A stretch of DNA of 8,958 nt from Acidobacteriota bacterium (GTDB lineage Bacteria; Acidobacteriota; Vicinamibacteria; Vicinamibacterales; 2-12-FULL-66-21), in contig JABFWM010000639.1 in assembly GCA_013362195.1 (NCBI GenBank), positions 1-8,958 of the forward strand. The letters run 5' to 3'. The translations under genes and the position numbers were made by a program. Of the stretch, positions 1-6,463 are shown in pieces; the stretch's first letter is position 1, and every line of letters begins with the position of its first letter. The notes beneath the pieces were generated by a model that was given only the letters and a program-made list of their open reading frames with translations, had not been told where the DNA came from and searched no databases.

Positions 1-43
1 CGAGCGCGCGATACATCTCGGTGGTGGAAGGCAGCGTCATCAT
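1..43 (-). CDS. N-terminal start of an Ada-like protein (partial, cut by window edge)
   Basis: Reading the minus strand from ATG at 43-41 gives 14 codons, MMTLPSTTEMYRAL, and then the window ends. A second ATG follows immediately (40-38), so either could be the start. The pattern 'P-S-x-x-E-M-Y-R-A-L' close to the N-terminus resembles the opening of Ada-type proteins (methyl-phosphotriester-DNA acceptor fused to an AraC-type activator and O6-alkylguanine methyltransferase), where it precedes the zinc-binding cysteine domain. That domain lies outside the window, so the call rests on 14 residues and remembered family style. No clear Shine-Dalgarno sequence is visible upstream. The gene would point the same way as citrate synthase, 219 bases downstream of its stop. 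It may instead be another protein or a chance ORF. Confidence 0.4.
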   Translation of the reverse strand, partial: MMTLPSTTEMYRAL

Positions 44-84
44 GCACCGCAGGGTACCGGCGTCGGGCTATTGTGCGCTACCGG

Positions 85-102
85 GAATTGAACGCGCAAT
101 TC
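85..102. promoter_or_regulatory. Short palindrome, possible operator upstream of the Ada-like start
   Basis: GAATTG (85-90) and CAATTC (97-102) form a perfect 6-base inverted repeat around a 6-base centre. It lies 42 bases upstream of the minus-strand ATG at 43. The plus strand contains AAT-N7-GCAA, which is close to the AAT-N6-GCAA layout remembered for the E. coli Ada box, but it is in the opposite orientation to the gene and one base longer. It is an AT-richer island in GC-rich DNA, fitting a regulator site or promoter element. Its function is inferred only. Confidence 0.3.
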
Positions 103-103
103 G

Positions 104-152
104 AGGGCCGAGGGGCGAGGGGCGAGGGGCGAGGGGCGAGGGGCGAGGGGCG
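104..152 (+). repeat. Heptamer tandem array, AGGGGCG x 6 plus one degenerate unit
   Basis: Six perfect consecutive copies of AGGGGCG occupy 111-152, preceded by one copy with a single mismatch (AGGGCCG, 104-110). The plus strand therefore carries six runs of GGGG, each separated by CGA, which meets the usual pattern for an intramolecular G-quadruplex. The array lies in the gap between the citrate synthase stop and the Ada-like start. Seven-base units would shift frame if copy number changed, but no gene is convincingly encoded across it. The array itself is certain; the quadruplex and any role are inference. Confidence 0.95.
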
Positions 153-227
153 TTTCGAGGTTATGGCGACGGGCTGGCTGGAACTTGGCGCATCTTCACA
201 GCACGCGTCGGCGGCCCGGCTCCTCCC

Positions 228-242
228 CCTCGCCCCTCGGCC
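228..242 (-). repeat. Inverted copy of the heptamer-array edge
   Basis: The 15 bases at 228-242 are the exact reverse complement of 106-120 (GGCCGAGGGGCGAGG). The two arms are 107 bases apart. A citrate synthase read-through transcript could pair them into a long stem, in several registers because the array is repetitive. There is no U-tract, so this is not a standard terminator. Positions 153-227 hold nothing else I can recognise. Confidence 0.85.
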
Positions 243-262
243 ATCGCCGTCTGGTGCGCGAG

Positions 263-1402
263 TCACCGCTGGTCGAGCGGCAGGAACGTCTGCGGGTACG
301 ACGGGCCGATGTAATCGGTGCGCGGGCGGATCAGCCGGTTGTTCGCGTACTGCTCGAGACAGTGCGCGGTCCAGCCCGACACCCGGCTGACCGCGAAGAT
401 CGGCGTGAACAGATCGATGGGAATCCCGAGCGTGTAATACGTCGACGCCGAGTAGAAGTCGACGTTCGGATACAGCTTCTTCTCCCCTGTCACGAGCTGC
501 TCGATGCGCTGCGACATCTCGAACCAGCGCGTGTTGCCGGCCCGCTCGCCCAGCTCCTTCGACATCTTGCGGAGATGCGTCGCGCGGGGATCCTCGGTCC
601 GGTAGACGCGATGGCCGAACCCGGGGATCTTCACCTTGCGCGCCAGCTTGCCGCGAATCGCCTCGTCCACGCGATCGGGCGGCGCGTCGGGCCCGATCTC
701 GATCAGCAGCCGCATGACGTCGGCGTTGGCGCCGCCGTGCAGCGGGCCCTTGAGGGTGCCGACGGCGCCGACGATCGCCGAATAGAGATCGGTGAGCGTT
801 GCGGCCGCGACACGGGCCGCGAACGTGGACGCGTTCAATTCGTGGTCCGCGTGCAGCACCAGCGCCACGTCGAAGGCGCGCGTGGCGAGCGCGTTCGGAC
901 GCTCGCCCTTCAGCATGTACAGGAAGTTGGCGGCGTGCCCGAGCGCCGGATCGGGCTGGATCGGTCCGCCGCCCGCCTGCAGCCGTCCGTAGGTGGCCAC
1001 GAGGCTCGCCATCTGCGCCGTCAGGCGTACCGCCTTGCGATAGTTCGCCGGCTGCGAATTGTCGCCGGCTTCCGGATCGTATTGGCCGAGCGCGGACGTC
1101 AGCGTCCTCAGCATGTCCATCCCGTCCGAAGACGGCAGCTGCTTCATCAGCCGCAGCATCGCCTCCGACACGGGACGCGCCGCAGCGAGCTGCGACTGCA
1201 GATCGCCGAGCTCCGCGCGGTTCGGCAGCCGCCCGTGCCACAGCAGATAGCAGACTTCCTCGAACGACGCGCGCACCAGCTCGTGGATGTCGTAGCCGTA
1301 GTACGCGAGGACGCCGCGCTGTCCGTCGAGATAGCAGATGGATGACGAGGCGGCTACGACGTCTTCGAGACCGGCCTTTGGCTTGGACGCTTCGACGGAC
1401 AT
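263..1402 (-). CDS. gltA: Citrate synthase, short (about 380-residue) type
   Basis: This 379-residue protein condenses acetyl-CoA with oxaloacetate to citrate, the entry step of the TCA cycle, in the cytoplasm. The family signatures are all present: LVLHADHELNAS (about 182-191), GPLHGGAN with His222, GFGHRVY with His264, and VDFYSAS with Asp315. His222, His264 and Asp315 match the classic His-His-Asp catalytic triad. The substrate-binding arginine regions (DPR near 273, SRVSGW near 340) are also visible. It has the length of the dimeric short class, which also contains 2-methylcitrate synthase (PrpC), and I cannot exclude that activity from sequence alone. No prpB or prpD neighbour is present, which favours the citrate role. 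ATG at 1402 is one base after the glycosyltransferase stop, so the two genes are very likely cotranscribed and translationally coupled. The C-terminus (FLPLDQR) looks complete. Confidence 0.95.
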   Translation of the reverse strand: MSVEASKPKAGLEDVVAASSSICYLDGQRGVLAYYGYDIHELVRASFEEVCYLLWHGRLPNRAELGDLQSQLAAARPVSEAMLRLMKQLPSSDGMDMLRTLTSALGQYDPEAGDNSQPANYRKAVRLTAQMASLVATYGRLQAGGGPIQPDPALGHAANFLYMLKGERPNALATRAFDVALVLHADHELNASTFAARVAAATLTDLYSAIVGAVGTLKGPLHGGANADVMRLLIEIGPDAPPDRVDEAIRGKLARKVKIPGFGHRVYRTEDPRATHLRKMSKELGERAGNTRWFEMSQRIEQLVTGEKKLYPNVDFYSASTYYTLGIPIDLFTPIFAVSRVSGWTAHCLEQYANNRLIRPRTDYIGPSYPQTFLPLDQR

Positions 1403-1403
1403 G

Positions 1404-2900
1404 TCACTTCGCCGCTTCGGGCGCCATCTCGTCCTCTCCCGTGACCTGCTGAAGGATCGAGAGCAGTCCCGTGTACAAGAAGCCGACCTGGAACAGCATC
1501 AGGAACGGCAGCGTGCCGTAGATCTGGTTGATCAGCGCGTAGAACACCGTGCCGGTGAAATAGAGGCCGAGCGCCAGCTCGATGATCGGCTGCACGCCGA
1601 GCGACTGATGGTACTTCTTGCCGACCCATTCGTCGCTGTCGCGCTCGATGCCGTACTTCGGCGTCCGCATGAACTCGCTCTTCTTGTCGAACACCGCTTC
1701 GAGCACCGCGCGGGTGTTGTTGACGCACAGGCCGATGCCGATCGACATCAGGAACGGCAGGTACTTCAGCCGGGTGCGCCAGTCCGGATAAATCTCGCGC
1801 TGCGAGACGATATAGAAGTTGCAGACCGAGAGCGTGGCCGCGGCGAACAGCGGCACGTCGATGAGCAGCATCTCGGTCCATCCCATGTTGTAGCGGACCC
1901 ACATCGCCGGGAACATGAGGACCGACAGCAGCGACATCAACAGGTAGTTGAAGTTCGACGAGAGATGGAAGAACGCCTCGGCCTTGACCCCGAGCGGCTG
2001 ATCGGAGCGCAGAATGCGCGGCAGCAGCTTGAGGCAGGTCTGAATCGAGCCCTTGGCCCAGCGGTGCTGCTGTGATTTGAACGAGTTCATCTCGACCGGG
2101 ACTTCCGCCGGCGAGACGAGGTCCGGGAGGAACACGAACTTCCATCCCGCCAGCTGCGCGCGATAGCTCAGATCGAGGTCTTCGGTCAGCGTGTCGTGCT
2201 GCCAGCCGCCCGAGGTATCGATCGCCTCACGCCGCCACACGCCCGCCGTCCCGTTGAAATTGAAGAAGCACCCCGCGCGGTTGCGGCCGCCGTGCTCGAG
2301 CACGAAATGCGCATCGAGCAGGATCGATTGAATCTTCGTCAGCAGCGAATAGTCGTGATTGATGTGGCCCCAGCGCGCCTGGACCATGCCGACGTTCGCG
2401 TCGATCGTGAAGTGCGGCAGCGTGCGCACGAGGAAATCGGCGGGCGGAATGAAATCCGCGTCGAAGATGGCGATGAACCGGCCGCTCGCGACTTTCAGGC
2501 CGGCCTCGAGCGCGCCCGCCTTGTAGCCGGTGCGATCGACGCGGTGCAGGTACCTGATGTTGAACCCGCGCGCGGCGTGGCGGCGGACTGCCAGCTCCGC
2601 AATCTCGCGCGTCTCGTCGGTCGAGTCGTCCAGCACCTGGATCTCGAGCAGGTCGCGCGGATAGTCCATCTCGCAGACGGCGTCGATGAGCCGATCCGCC
2701 ACGTACATCTCGTTGTAAATCGGCAGCTGGATCGTGACCGGCGGCAGCTCGTGGCGTGCGAGCGGCGGGACGGGGCGCGGCGCCTTGTCCCGATGTTTCA
2801 TGTAAAGATAAACGACGTAATAGCGGTGCCAGCCGTAGATCGCCAGAATGCTGAGGACGAAGAAATACAGGACGAGAATCAGTGTCTCAGACAGCGTCAT
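1404..2900 (-). CDS. Membrane glycosyltransferase family 2, cellulose synthase/CslA-like
   Basis: This 498-residue processive-type GT2 enzyme is expected to sit in the inner membrane and transfer sugar from a nucleotide sugar to a growing polysaccharide or lipid. An N-terminal membrane helix (about 5-25) precedes the cytoplasmic catalytic domain. That domain carries LPIYNE (59-64), DDSTDE (91-96), the metal-binding DAD (147-149), TEDLD (239-243) and QQHRW (277-281), which is the D,D,D,QxxRW set of cellulose, mannan and hyaluronan synthases. Further hydrophobic segments follow at roughly 315-335, 345-365, 378-398, 435-458 and 465-485. There is no PilZ domain, unlike full BcsA, and no bcsB partner in the window, so cellulose production is not shown. 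Plant CslA-like mannan synthases and bacterial glycolipid synthases share this layout. The substrate is unknown. It is the first gene of the pair with citrate synthase and has its own promoter-like site upstream. Confidence 0.92.
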   Translation of the reverse strand: MTLSETLILVLYFFVLSILAIYGWHRYYVVYLYMKHRDKAPRPVPPLARHELPPVTIQLPIYNEMYVADRLIDAVCEMDYPRDLLEIQVLDDSTDETREIAELAVRRHAARGFNIRYLHRVDRTGYKAGALEAGLKVASGRFIAIFDADFIPPADFLVRTLPHFTIDANVGMVQARWGHINHDYSLLTKIQSILLDAHFVLEHGGRNRAGCFFNFNGTAGVWRREAIDTSGGWQHDTLTEDLDLSYRAQLAGWKFVFLPDLVSPAEVPVEMNSFKSQQHRWAKGSIQTCLKLLPRILRSDQPLGVKAEAFFHLSSNFNYLLMSLLSVLMFPAMWVRYNMGWTEMLLIDVPLFAAATLSVCNFYIVSQREIYPDWRTRLKYLPFLMSIGIGLCVNNTRAVLEAVFDKKSEFMRTPKYGIERDSDEWVGKKYHQSLGVQPIIELALGLYFTGTVFYALINQIYGTLPFLMLFQVGFLYTGLLSILQQVTGEDEMAPEAAK

Positions 2901-2934
2901 AAAGAGATGAATCCATCACGCGGCACAATCGGCC

Positions 2935-2964
2935 ATTCTACTGTCGAGCTCGGAGCGAAGTCAA
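2935..2964 (-). promoter_or_regulatory. Sigma-70-type promoter for the glycosyltransferase-citrate synthase pair
   Basis: On the minus strand TTGACT (2964-2959) and TAGAAT (2940-2935) are separated by 18 bases. Each matches five of six bases of the -35 and -10 consensus, which is conspicuous in DNA of this GC content. Transcription would begin near 2928, leaving a leader of about 27 bases before the ATG at 2900. No strong Shine-Dalgarno is seen in that leader. The site occupies the 86-base divergent gap shared with larB, so expression of the two directions could interfere. No equally good plus-strand promoter for larB was found. Confidence 0.65.
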
Positions 2965-2986
2965 CGATCCCCGGACGATCGCCGCG

Positions 2987-3748
2987 ATGAACCGGCAGCA
3001 GCTGCGGGTGCTCCTCGACGAGGTGCGCAGCGGTGTCGTAACACCTGAGTCCGCGCATACCCGCCTCCTTCAAGTTCTGCGCCAGAGCCCGTTCGAGGAT
3101 CTCGGCTTCGCGCGCGTCGACCACCACCGCGCCACGCGCCAGGGATTTCCAGAGGTCGTGTTCGGACAGGGCAAAACGGCGGACCAGATCGCGTCGATCG
3201 CGGAACGGCTGGTGAGCGCCGGACACAGTCTCCTCGTCACGCGCACAACCCCGGAAGCATATCAAGCCGTGGCCGGGCTCGTCCCCGGCGCCACGTATCA
3301 CGACCTGGCGCGGTGTATCACGTTCGACCACGGCGCCACGCCGCGTGGACGGGGCACCATCCTGATCGCCGCCGCGGGTACGGCTGATCTTCCCGTCGCG
3401 GAGGAAGCCGCGATCACCGCACAGGTGATGGGCAACGACGTCGACCGGCTGTACGACGTCGGCGTGGCCGGCCTGCATCGCCTGCTCACGGAACAGCAGC
3501 GCCTGTGCGCCGCGCGCGTCGTGATTGTCGTCGCCGGCATGGAAGGCGCGCTGCCCAGCGTCGTCGGCGGGCTGGTGGACGTGCCGGTCATCGCGGTGCC
3601 GACAAGTGTCGGCTACGGCGCGAACTTTGGCGGCCTCACGGCCCTGCTCGGCATGTTGAACAGCTGCGCGATCGGGATCTCGGTCGTCAATATCGATAAC
3701 GGATTTGGCGCGGCCGCGGTCGCGAGCTCGATCAATCACCTCGACTAA
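2987..3748 (+). CDS. larB: LarB, pyridinium-3,5-biscarboxylate mononucleotide synthase (nickel-pincer cofactor)
   Basis: LarB carboxylates and hydrolyses nicotinic acid adenine dinucleotide to make pyridinium-3,5-biscarboxylic acid mononucleotide, the first step to the nickel-pincer cofactor of lactate racemase LarA and related enzymes; LarE and LarC do the later steps. The 253-residue length fits the family. A short N-terminal helical part (1-50) leads to FPEVVFGQGKT (54-64). The PurE-like C-terminal domain then carries GTADLPVAEEA (131-141), GMEGALPSVVGGLV (184-197), PTSVGYGANFGGL (205-217) and LNSCAIG (224-230). Cys227 sits where the family has its conserved, probably catalytic, cysteine. 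ATG 2987 is the only start available in frame. No larA, larC or larE is in the window. It diverges from the glycosyltransferase and is separated from mutS2 by a hairpin and a new promoter, so it is probably a single-gene unit. Confidence 0.93.
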   Translation: MNRQQLRVLLDEVRSGVVTPESAHTRLLQVLRQSPFEDLGFARVDHHRATRQGFPEVVFGQGKTADQIASIAERLVSAGHSLLVTRTTPEAYQAVAGLVPGATYHDLARCITFDHGATPRGRGTILIAAAGTADLPVAEEAAITAQVMGNDVDRLYDVGVAGLHRLLTEQQRLCAARVVIVVAGMEGALPSVVGGLVDVPVIAVPTSVGYGANFGGLTALLGMLNSCAIGISVVNIDNGFGAAAVASSINHLD

Positions 3749-3774
3749 CGATGGGGTCTCGTCTATCGGACGGG

Positions 3775-3795
3775 CGCGGGCCGCGTCGGCCCGCG
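3775..3795 (+). terminator. GC-rich hairpin after larB, possible terminator
   Basis: CGCGGGCC (3775-3782) and GGCCCGCG (3788-3795) form a perfect 8-base stem with a 5-base loop, 26 bases beyond the larB stop. There is no following T-run, so it is not a canonical intrinsic terminator; it may still cause pausing, protect the 3' end or act with Rho. Its place directly before a promoter-like TTGACA supports a transcription-unit boundary. Confidence 0.45.
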
Positions 3796-3800
3796 AGAGC

Positions 3801-3828
3801 TTGACACCGCTCGCTCGCGGCCCATATT
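3801..3828 (+). promoter_or_regulatory. Probable promoter for mutS2-dnaG(-rpoD)
   Basis: A perfect TTGACA -35 (3801-3806) is followed after 16 bases by CATATT (3823-3828), which matches four of six -10 bases. Transcription would start near 3835, giving a leader of about 60 bases before the mutS2 ATG. A second AT-rich box, TATATT (3851-3856), could be an alternative -10 but has only a poor -35 (TTCCGA). This is the only convincing promoter-like site upstream of the three-gene plus-strand run. Confidence 0.5.
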
Positions 3829-3896
3829 CCGACAAGGCGCCCTCCTGAGCTATATTTCTGGGTTGCGCTGCTCGTCAGCCTGCTGTTCGGATCCCC

Positions 3897-6440
3897 ATGC
3901 ACCCAGGCGCTCTCAAGGCTCTCGAATTCGATCGCATCGTCGACGCCGTGGCACGGCTGGCCCAAACGCCGCCGGGAGCGGAGGCGCTCGCGTCGTTGCA
4001 GCCGCAAACGGACGCGCACGAGGTCCGCGCCGCGCTGGCGGCGACCGCGGAAACGACGCGCTTTCTCTCCGGGCCCGGCGAGATCGCGCTTCGCGCCCCG
4101 GCGGACCTCGACGCGATCCTCGCGGCGTTCGCCGTCGAAGGGCGCGCGCTCGAGCCGCTGCACCTGCTCGCGCTGGCGACGTTCGTCGCCTCGATCGACG
4201 CGACGGCAACCGGGATCCGCCGCGCGCGCGCGTCGTTTCCGCTGCTGGGCGCCGTCGTCGAGCCGATCGCTTCGTTCGAGCGCGAGATCGCCGACATCCG
4301 GCGCAAGATCGATCCCGCCGGCGACGTCGTCGATGATGCGAGCCCGGAGCTGAAAGCGGTTCGCGAACGGCTGCGCAAGCAGCGCTCGCGGCTGCGCGGC
4401 ACGCTCGAATCGTACCTGCGCGGCAAGGACACCGCGAAGTACCTGCAGCAGCAGGTGGTCACCGATCGCAACGGACGCTACGTGCTGGTGGTGCGCGCGG
4501 AACACCGCTCGGCGATTCCCGGGATCGTCCACGGGAGCTCCGCGAGCGGCGCCAGCCTGTTTCTCGAGCCGCTCAGCACCGTCGAGATCAACAACGACAT
4601 CGTCGCGCTCGAGCAGCAGGAAGCCCAGGAAGTGCGCCGCATCCTGCTCGCGCTCACCGACGCGCTGCGGCGCCGCGCCGCCGATCTGCAGCGGACGATC
4701 GATGCGGCAACGACGCTCGACGTGCTCCAGGCGAAGGCGCGGTACTCGCTCGCCATCGACGGGATCGCGCCCGTCATTGCCCAGGACGGCCGCCTCGAGC
4801 TGCGCGGCGCGCGGCATCCGCTGCTGATCGCCGCGTCTGGACACCCGGCGTCCGGCGGCGCGAGCGAGCGAGCGACGAGCGAGCCACGCGACGGGAGCGG
4901 AGGCGGGGGCGCCGCGGGTGAGCGCGCAGGAGCGGCCGGCGGGGCGAAGCCCCCGGGATCGCACGACGTCGTCCCGGTGGACATCCTGCTGATCCCGCCG
5001 ACGCGCGTGCTCGTGATCACCGGCCCGAATACCGGCGGCAAGACCGTGGCGTTGAAGACCGCGGGGCTGCTGCCGATGATGGCCCAGGCGGGGCTGCTCG
5101 TTCCCGCCGCCGACGGCAGCCAGGTGCCGGTGCTGCGGACCGTCTTCGCCGACATCGGCGACGAGCAGTCGATTGCGGAAAACCTCAGCACGTTCTCCGC
5201 GCACATCGCGAACATCGTGTCGATGGACGGTTCGCTCGCCCCGCCGTCGCTGGTCCTGCTCGACGAAGCGGGCACCGGGACGGATCCGAACGAGGGCGGC
5301 GCGCTCGCGATGGCGATCATCGATCACTTCCGCCGCCGCGGCGCCCTGCTGATCGCGACCACGCATTTCGACGCGCTCAAGTCGTACGCGTCCACGACCG
5401 AGGGGGTCATTTCCGCCGGGTTCGGCTTCAACCCGCAGACGTTTGCGCCGACCTACCGCCTGCATTACGGCTCGCCGGGGAGCAGCCTCGCGCTGGAGAT
5501 CGCGACGAGGCTCGGCCTGCCCGCGTCGATCATCGAGCAGGCGCGCACGCACCGCAGCGAGCGCGAGACGCAGCTCGCGGAGCATCTCGCGAAGATCGAG
5601 CGCGAGATGCAACGCATCGAGCACGAGCGGCGGCTGGTCGCGCGCGAGCGCGAGATCGTCGAGCAGACGCAGGCGCGGCTGCACGCGCGCGAGCAGGAGC
5701 TGCGCGACCGCGAGGAGACGTTCCGCAAACGGCTCGATCAGCGCCTCGACGAGCGGCTGCGCGAGGCCCGCCGCGAGATTGACGCGGTGGTCGATGCGCT
5801 GAAGGCCCGCACCTCGTCGATCGCCGCCGAGGCCGACCGGCGCGCGGCGCGGCTGGTGCCGACGGGCGACATCGGATCGGCGCGGGCCGATGCGCGCACC
5901 GCGCTCGATGCGGTCATCGGCAAGGTCCGTCAGCACGCCGATGGTTCGCCGTCGCCGTCCGCCGCGCCGTCGGCAGGACCGTCGCGTCCCGCGGCCGTGG
6001 GCGATCGCGTCGCCGTCGGCCCGCTCGGACTCGAAGGCGTCGTCCAGGGCGTGCACGACGGGACCGCCGACGTCGACGTCCGCGGCAAGCGGCTGCGCGC
6101 ACGGCTCGACGAGCTGCGCGTGATCGCGGCGGCCTCCACCGCCTCGTCGCCGTCGCGCGTGCGGGTGAACGTGGAGATGCAGCCGCGCGCCGCGGCGTCG
6201 AGCGAACTCAACGTCATCGGCGCGACATCCGACGAGGCGGTCACGCGCGTGGAACGGTTCCTCGACGATGCCGACATGGCGGACCTGCGCAGCGTCCGCA
6301 TCATTCACGGCTACGGCACGGGCCAGCTGCGCCGGTCGATCGCGGAGCTGCTGCGCGCGCATGCGTCGGTGGCGAACTTCGGCCCCGCACCCGACAACCA
6401 GGGCGGCGGAGGCGTCACGGTGGTCGAGCTGAAGGCGTGA
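3897..6440 (+). CDS. mutS2: MutS2, DNA-binding/ribosome-rescue ATPase with Smr domain
   Basis: MutS2 proteins are MutS-family ATPases that limit homologous recombination and, in Bacillus, split collided ribosomes. This one has 847 residues; about 780-790 is usual. In order: MutS2 core and clamp region (about 1-310); a low-complexity insertion (313-356); the ATPase with Walker A GPNTGGKT (376-383), the signature LSTFSAHI (430-437), Walker B LVLLDEAGTGTD (452-463) and TTH (488-490); a charged coiled coil rich in E and R (about 555-650); a KOW-like domain (about 698-742); and the C-terminal Smr domain (about 768-847) with HGYGTG (804-809). It has no mismatch-recognition domain, as expected for MutS2. 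The Smr LDxR/LDxH motif reads LNVIG (771-775). ATG 3897 fits the family start, although the Shine-Dalgarno is weak. dnaG follows directly, so the two are likely cotranscribed. The first Smr motif leaves nuclease activity uncertain. Confidence 0.95.
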   Translation: MHPGALKALEFDRIVDAVARLAQTPPGAEALASLQPQTDAHEVRAALAATAETTRFLSGPGEIALRAPADLDAILAAFAVEGRALEPLHLLALATFVASIDATATGIRRARASFPLLGAVVEPIASFEREIADIRRKIDPAGDVVDDASPELKAVRERLRKQRSRLRGTLESYLRGKDTAKYLQQQVVTDRNGRYVLVVRAEHRSAIPGIVHGSSASGASLFLEPLSTVEINNDIVALEQQEAQEVRRILLALTDALRRRAADLQRTIDAATTLDVLQAKARYSLAIDGIAPVIAQDGRLELRGARHPLLIAASGHPASGGASERATSEPRDGSGGGGAAGERAGAAGGAKPPGSHDVVPVDILLIPPTRVLVITGPNTGGKTVALKTAGLLPMMAQAGLLVPAADGSQVPVLRTVFADIGDEQSIAENLSTFSAHIANIVSMDGSLAPPSLVLLDEAGTGTDPNEGGALAMAIIDHFRRRGALLIATTHFDALKSYASTTEGVISAGFGFNPQTFAPTYRLHYGSPGSSLALEIATRLGLPASIIEQARTHRSERETQLAEHLAKIEREMQRIEHERRLVAREREIVEQTQARLHAREQELRDREETFRKRLDQRLDERLREARREIDAVVDALKARTSSIAAEADRRAARLVPTGDIGSARADARTALDAVIGKVRQHADGSPSPSAAPSAGPSRPAAVGDRVAVGPLGLEGVVQGVHDGTADVDVRGKRLRARLDELRVIAAASTASSPSRVRVNVEMQPRAAASSELNVIGATSDEAVTRVERFLDDADMADLRSVRIIHGYGTGQLRRSIAELLRAHASVANFGPAPDNQGGGGVTVVELKA
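4833..4964 (+). repeat. Low-complexity, repeat-like in-frame insertion within mutS2
   Basis: Residues 313-356 of MutS2 interrupt the usual short link between the conserved ARHPLL (305-310) and the VPVDI strand just before Walker A. They are almost entirely G, A, S, P, R and E. The DNA is unlike its surroundings: runs of GCGA/GAGC steps from about 4859, then G-rich sequence, then a small perfect hairpin GGGGC-GAA-GCCCC (4941-4953). This looks like intergenic repeat DNA of high-GC genomes rather than evolved coding sequence. It carries no stop in the mutS2 frame. The insertion is likely a surface loop. Confidence 0.6.
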
Positions 6441-6463
6441 TCGCGTCGATTGCCGAGTGCTCT

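Noticed and set aside
111..152. The heptamer array as a CRISPR array
   Set aside because: Units are seven bases with no spacers, so this is a simple tandem repeat.
21..390. Two short plus-strand frames across the heptamer array (21-314 and 73-390)
   Set aside because: They encode RGEGRGA-type repeats from the array and then run into the antisense of citrate synthase. Nothing suggests real genes.
78..1241. A 387-codon minus-strand frame and a 386-codon plus-strand frame (185-1345) over citrate synthase
   Set aside because: Both overlap a citrate synthase with complete catalytic motifs and have arginine/alanine-rich, domain-free translations. The minus-strand frame runs through the heptamer array as a repeated PSPLAPR peptide.
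2897..3835. A 312-codon minus-strand frame opposite larB
   Set aside because: It is antisense to a well-conserved LarB and extends through the hairpin and promoter region. Its composition is typical of shadow frames.
3732..6362. An 876-codon open frame on the minus strand, opposite mutS2
   Set aside because: It is antisense to a clear MutS2 and its translation is dominated by R, A, G, D and H with no domain. Long antisense frames are expected at this GC content because the third-position bias of the real gene removes stops.
6437..6463. GTG at 6437 as the dnaG start
   Set aside because: It gives a nine-residue extension not typical of DnaG, whose relatives begin MxLFPQTF as at 6464. It is kept as a possible alternative because of the GTGA overlap with mutS2.
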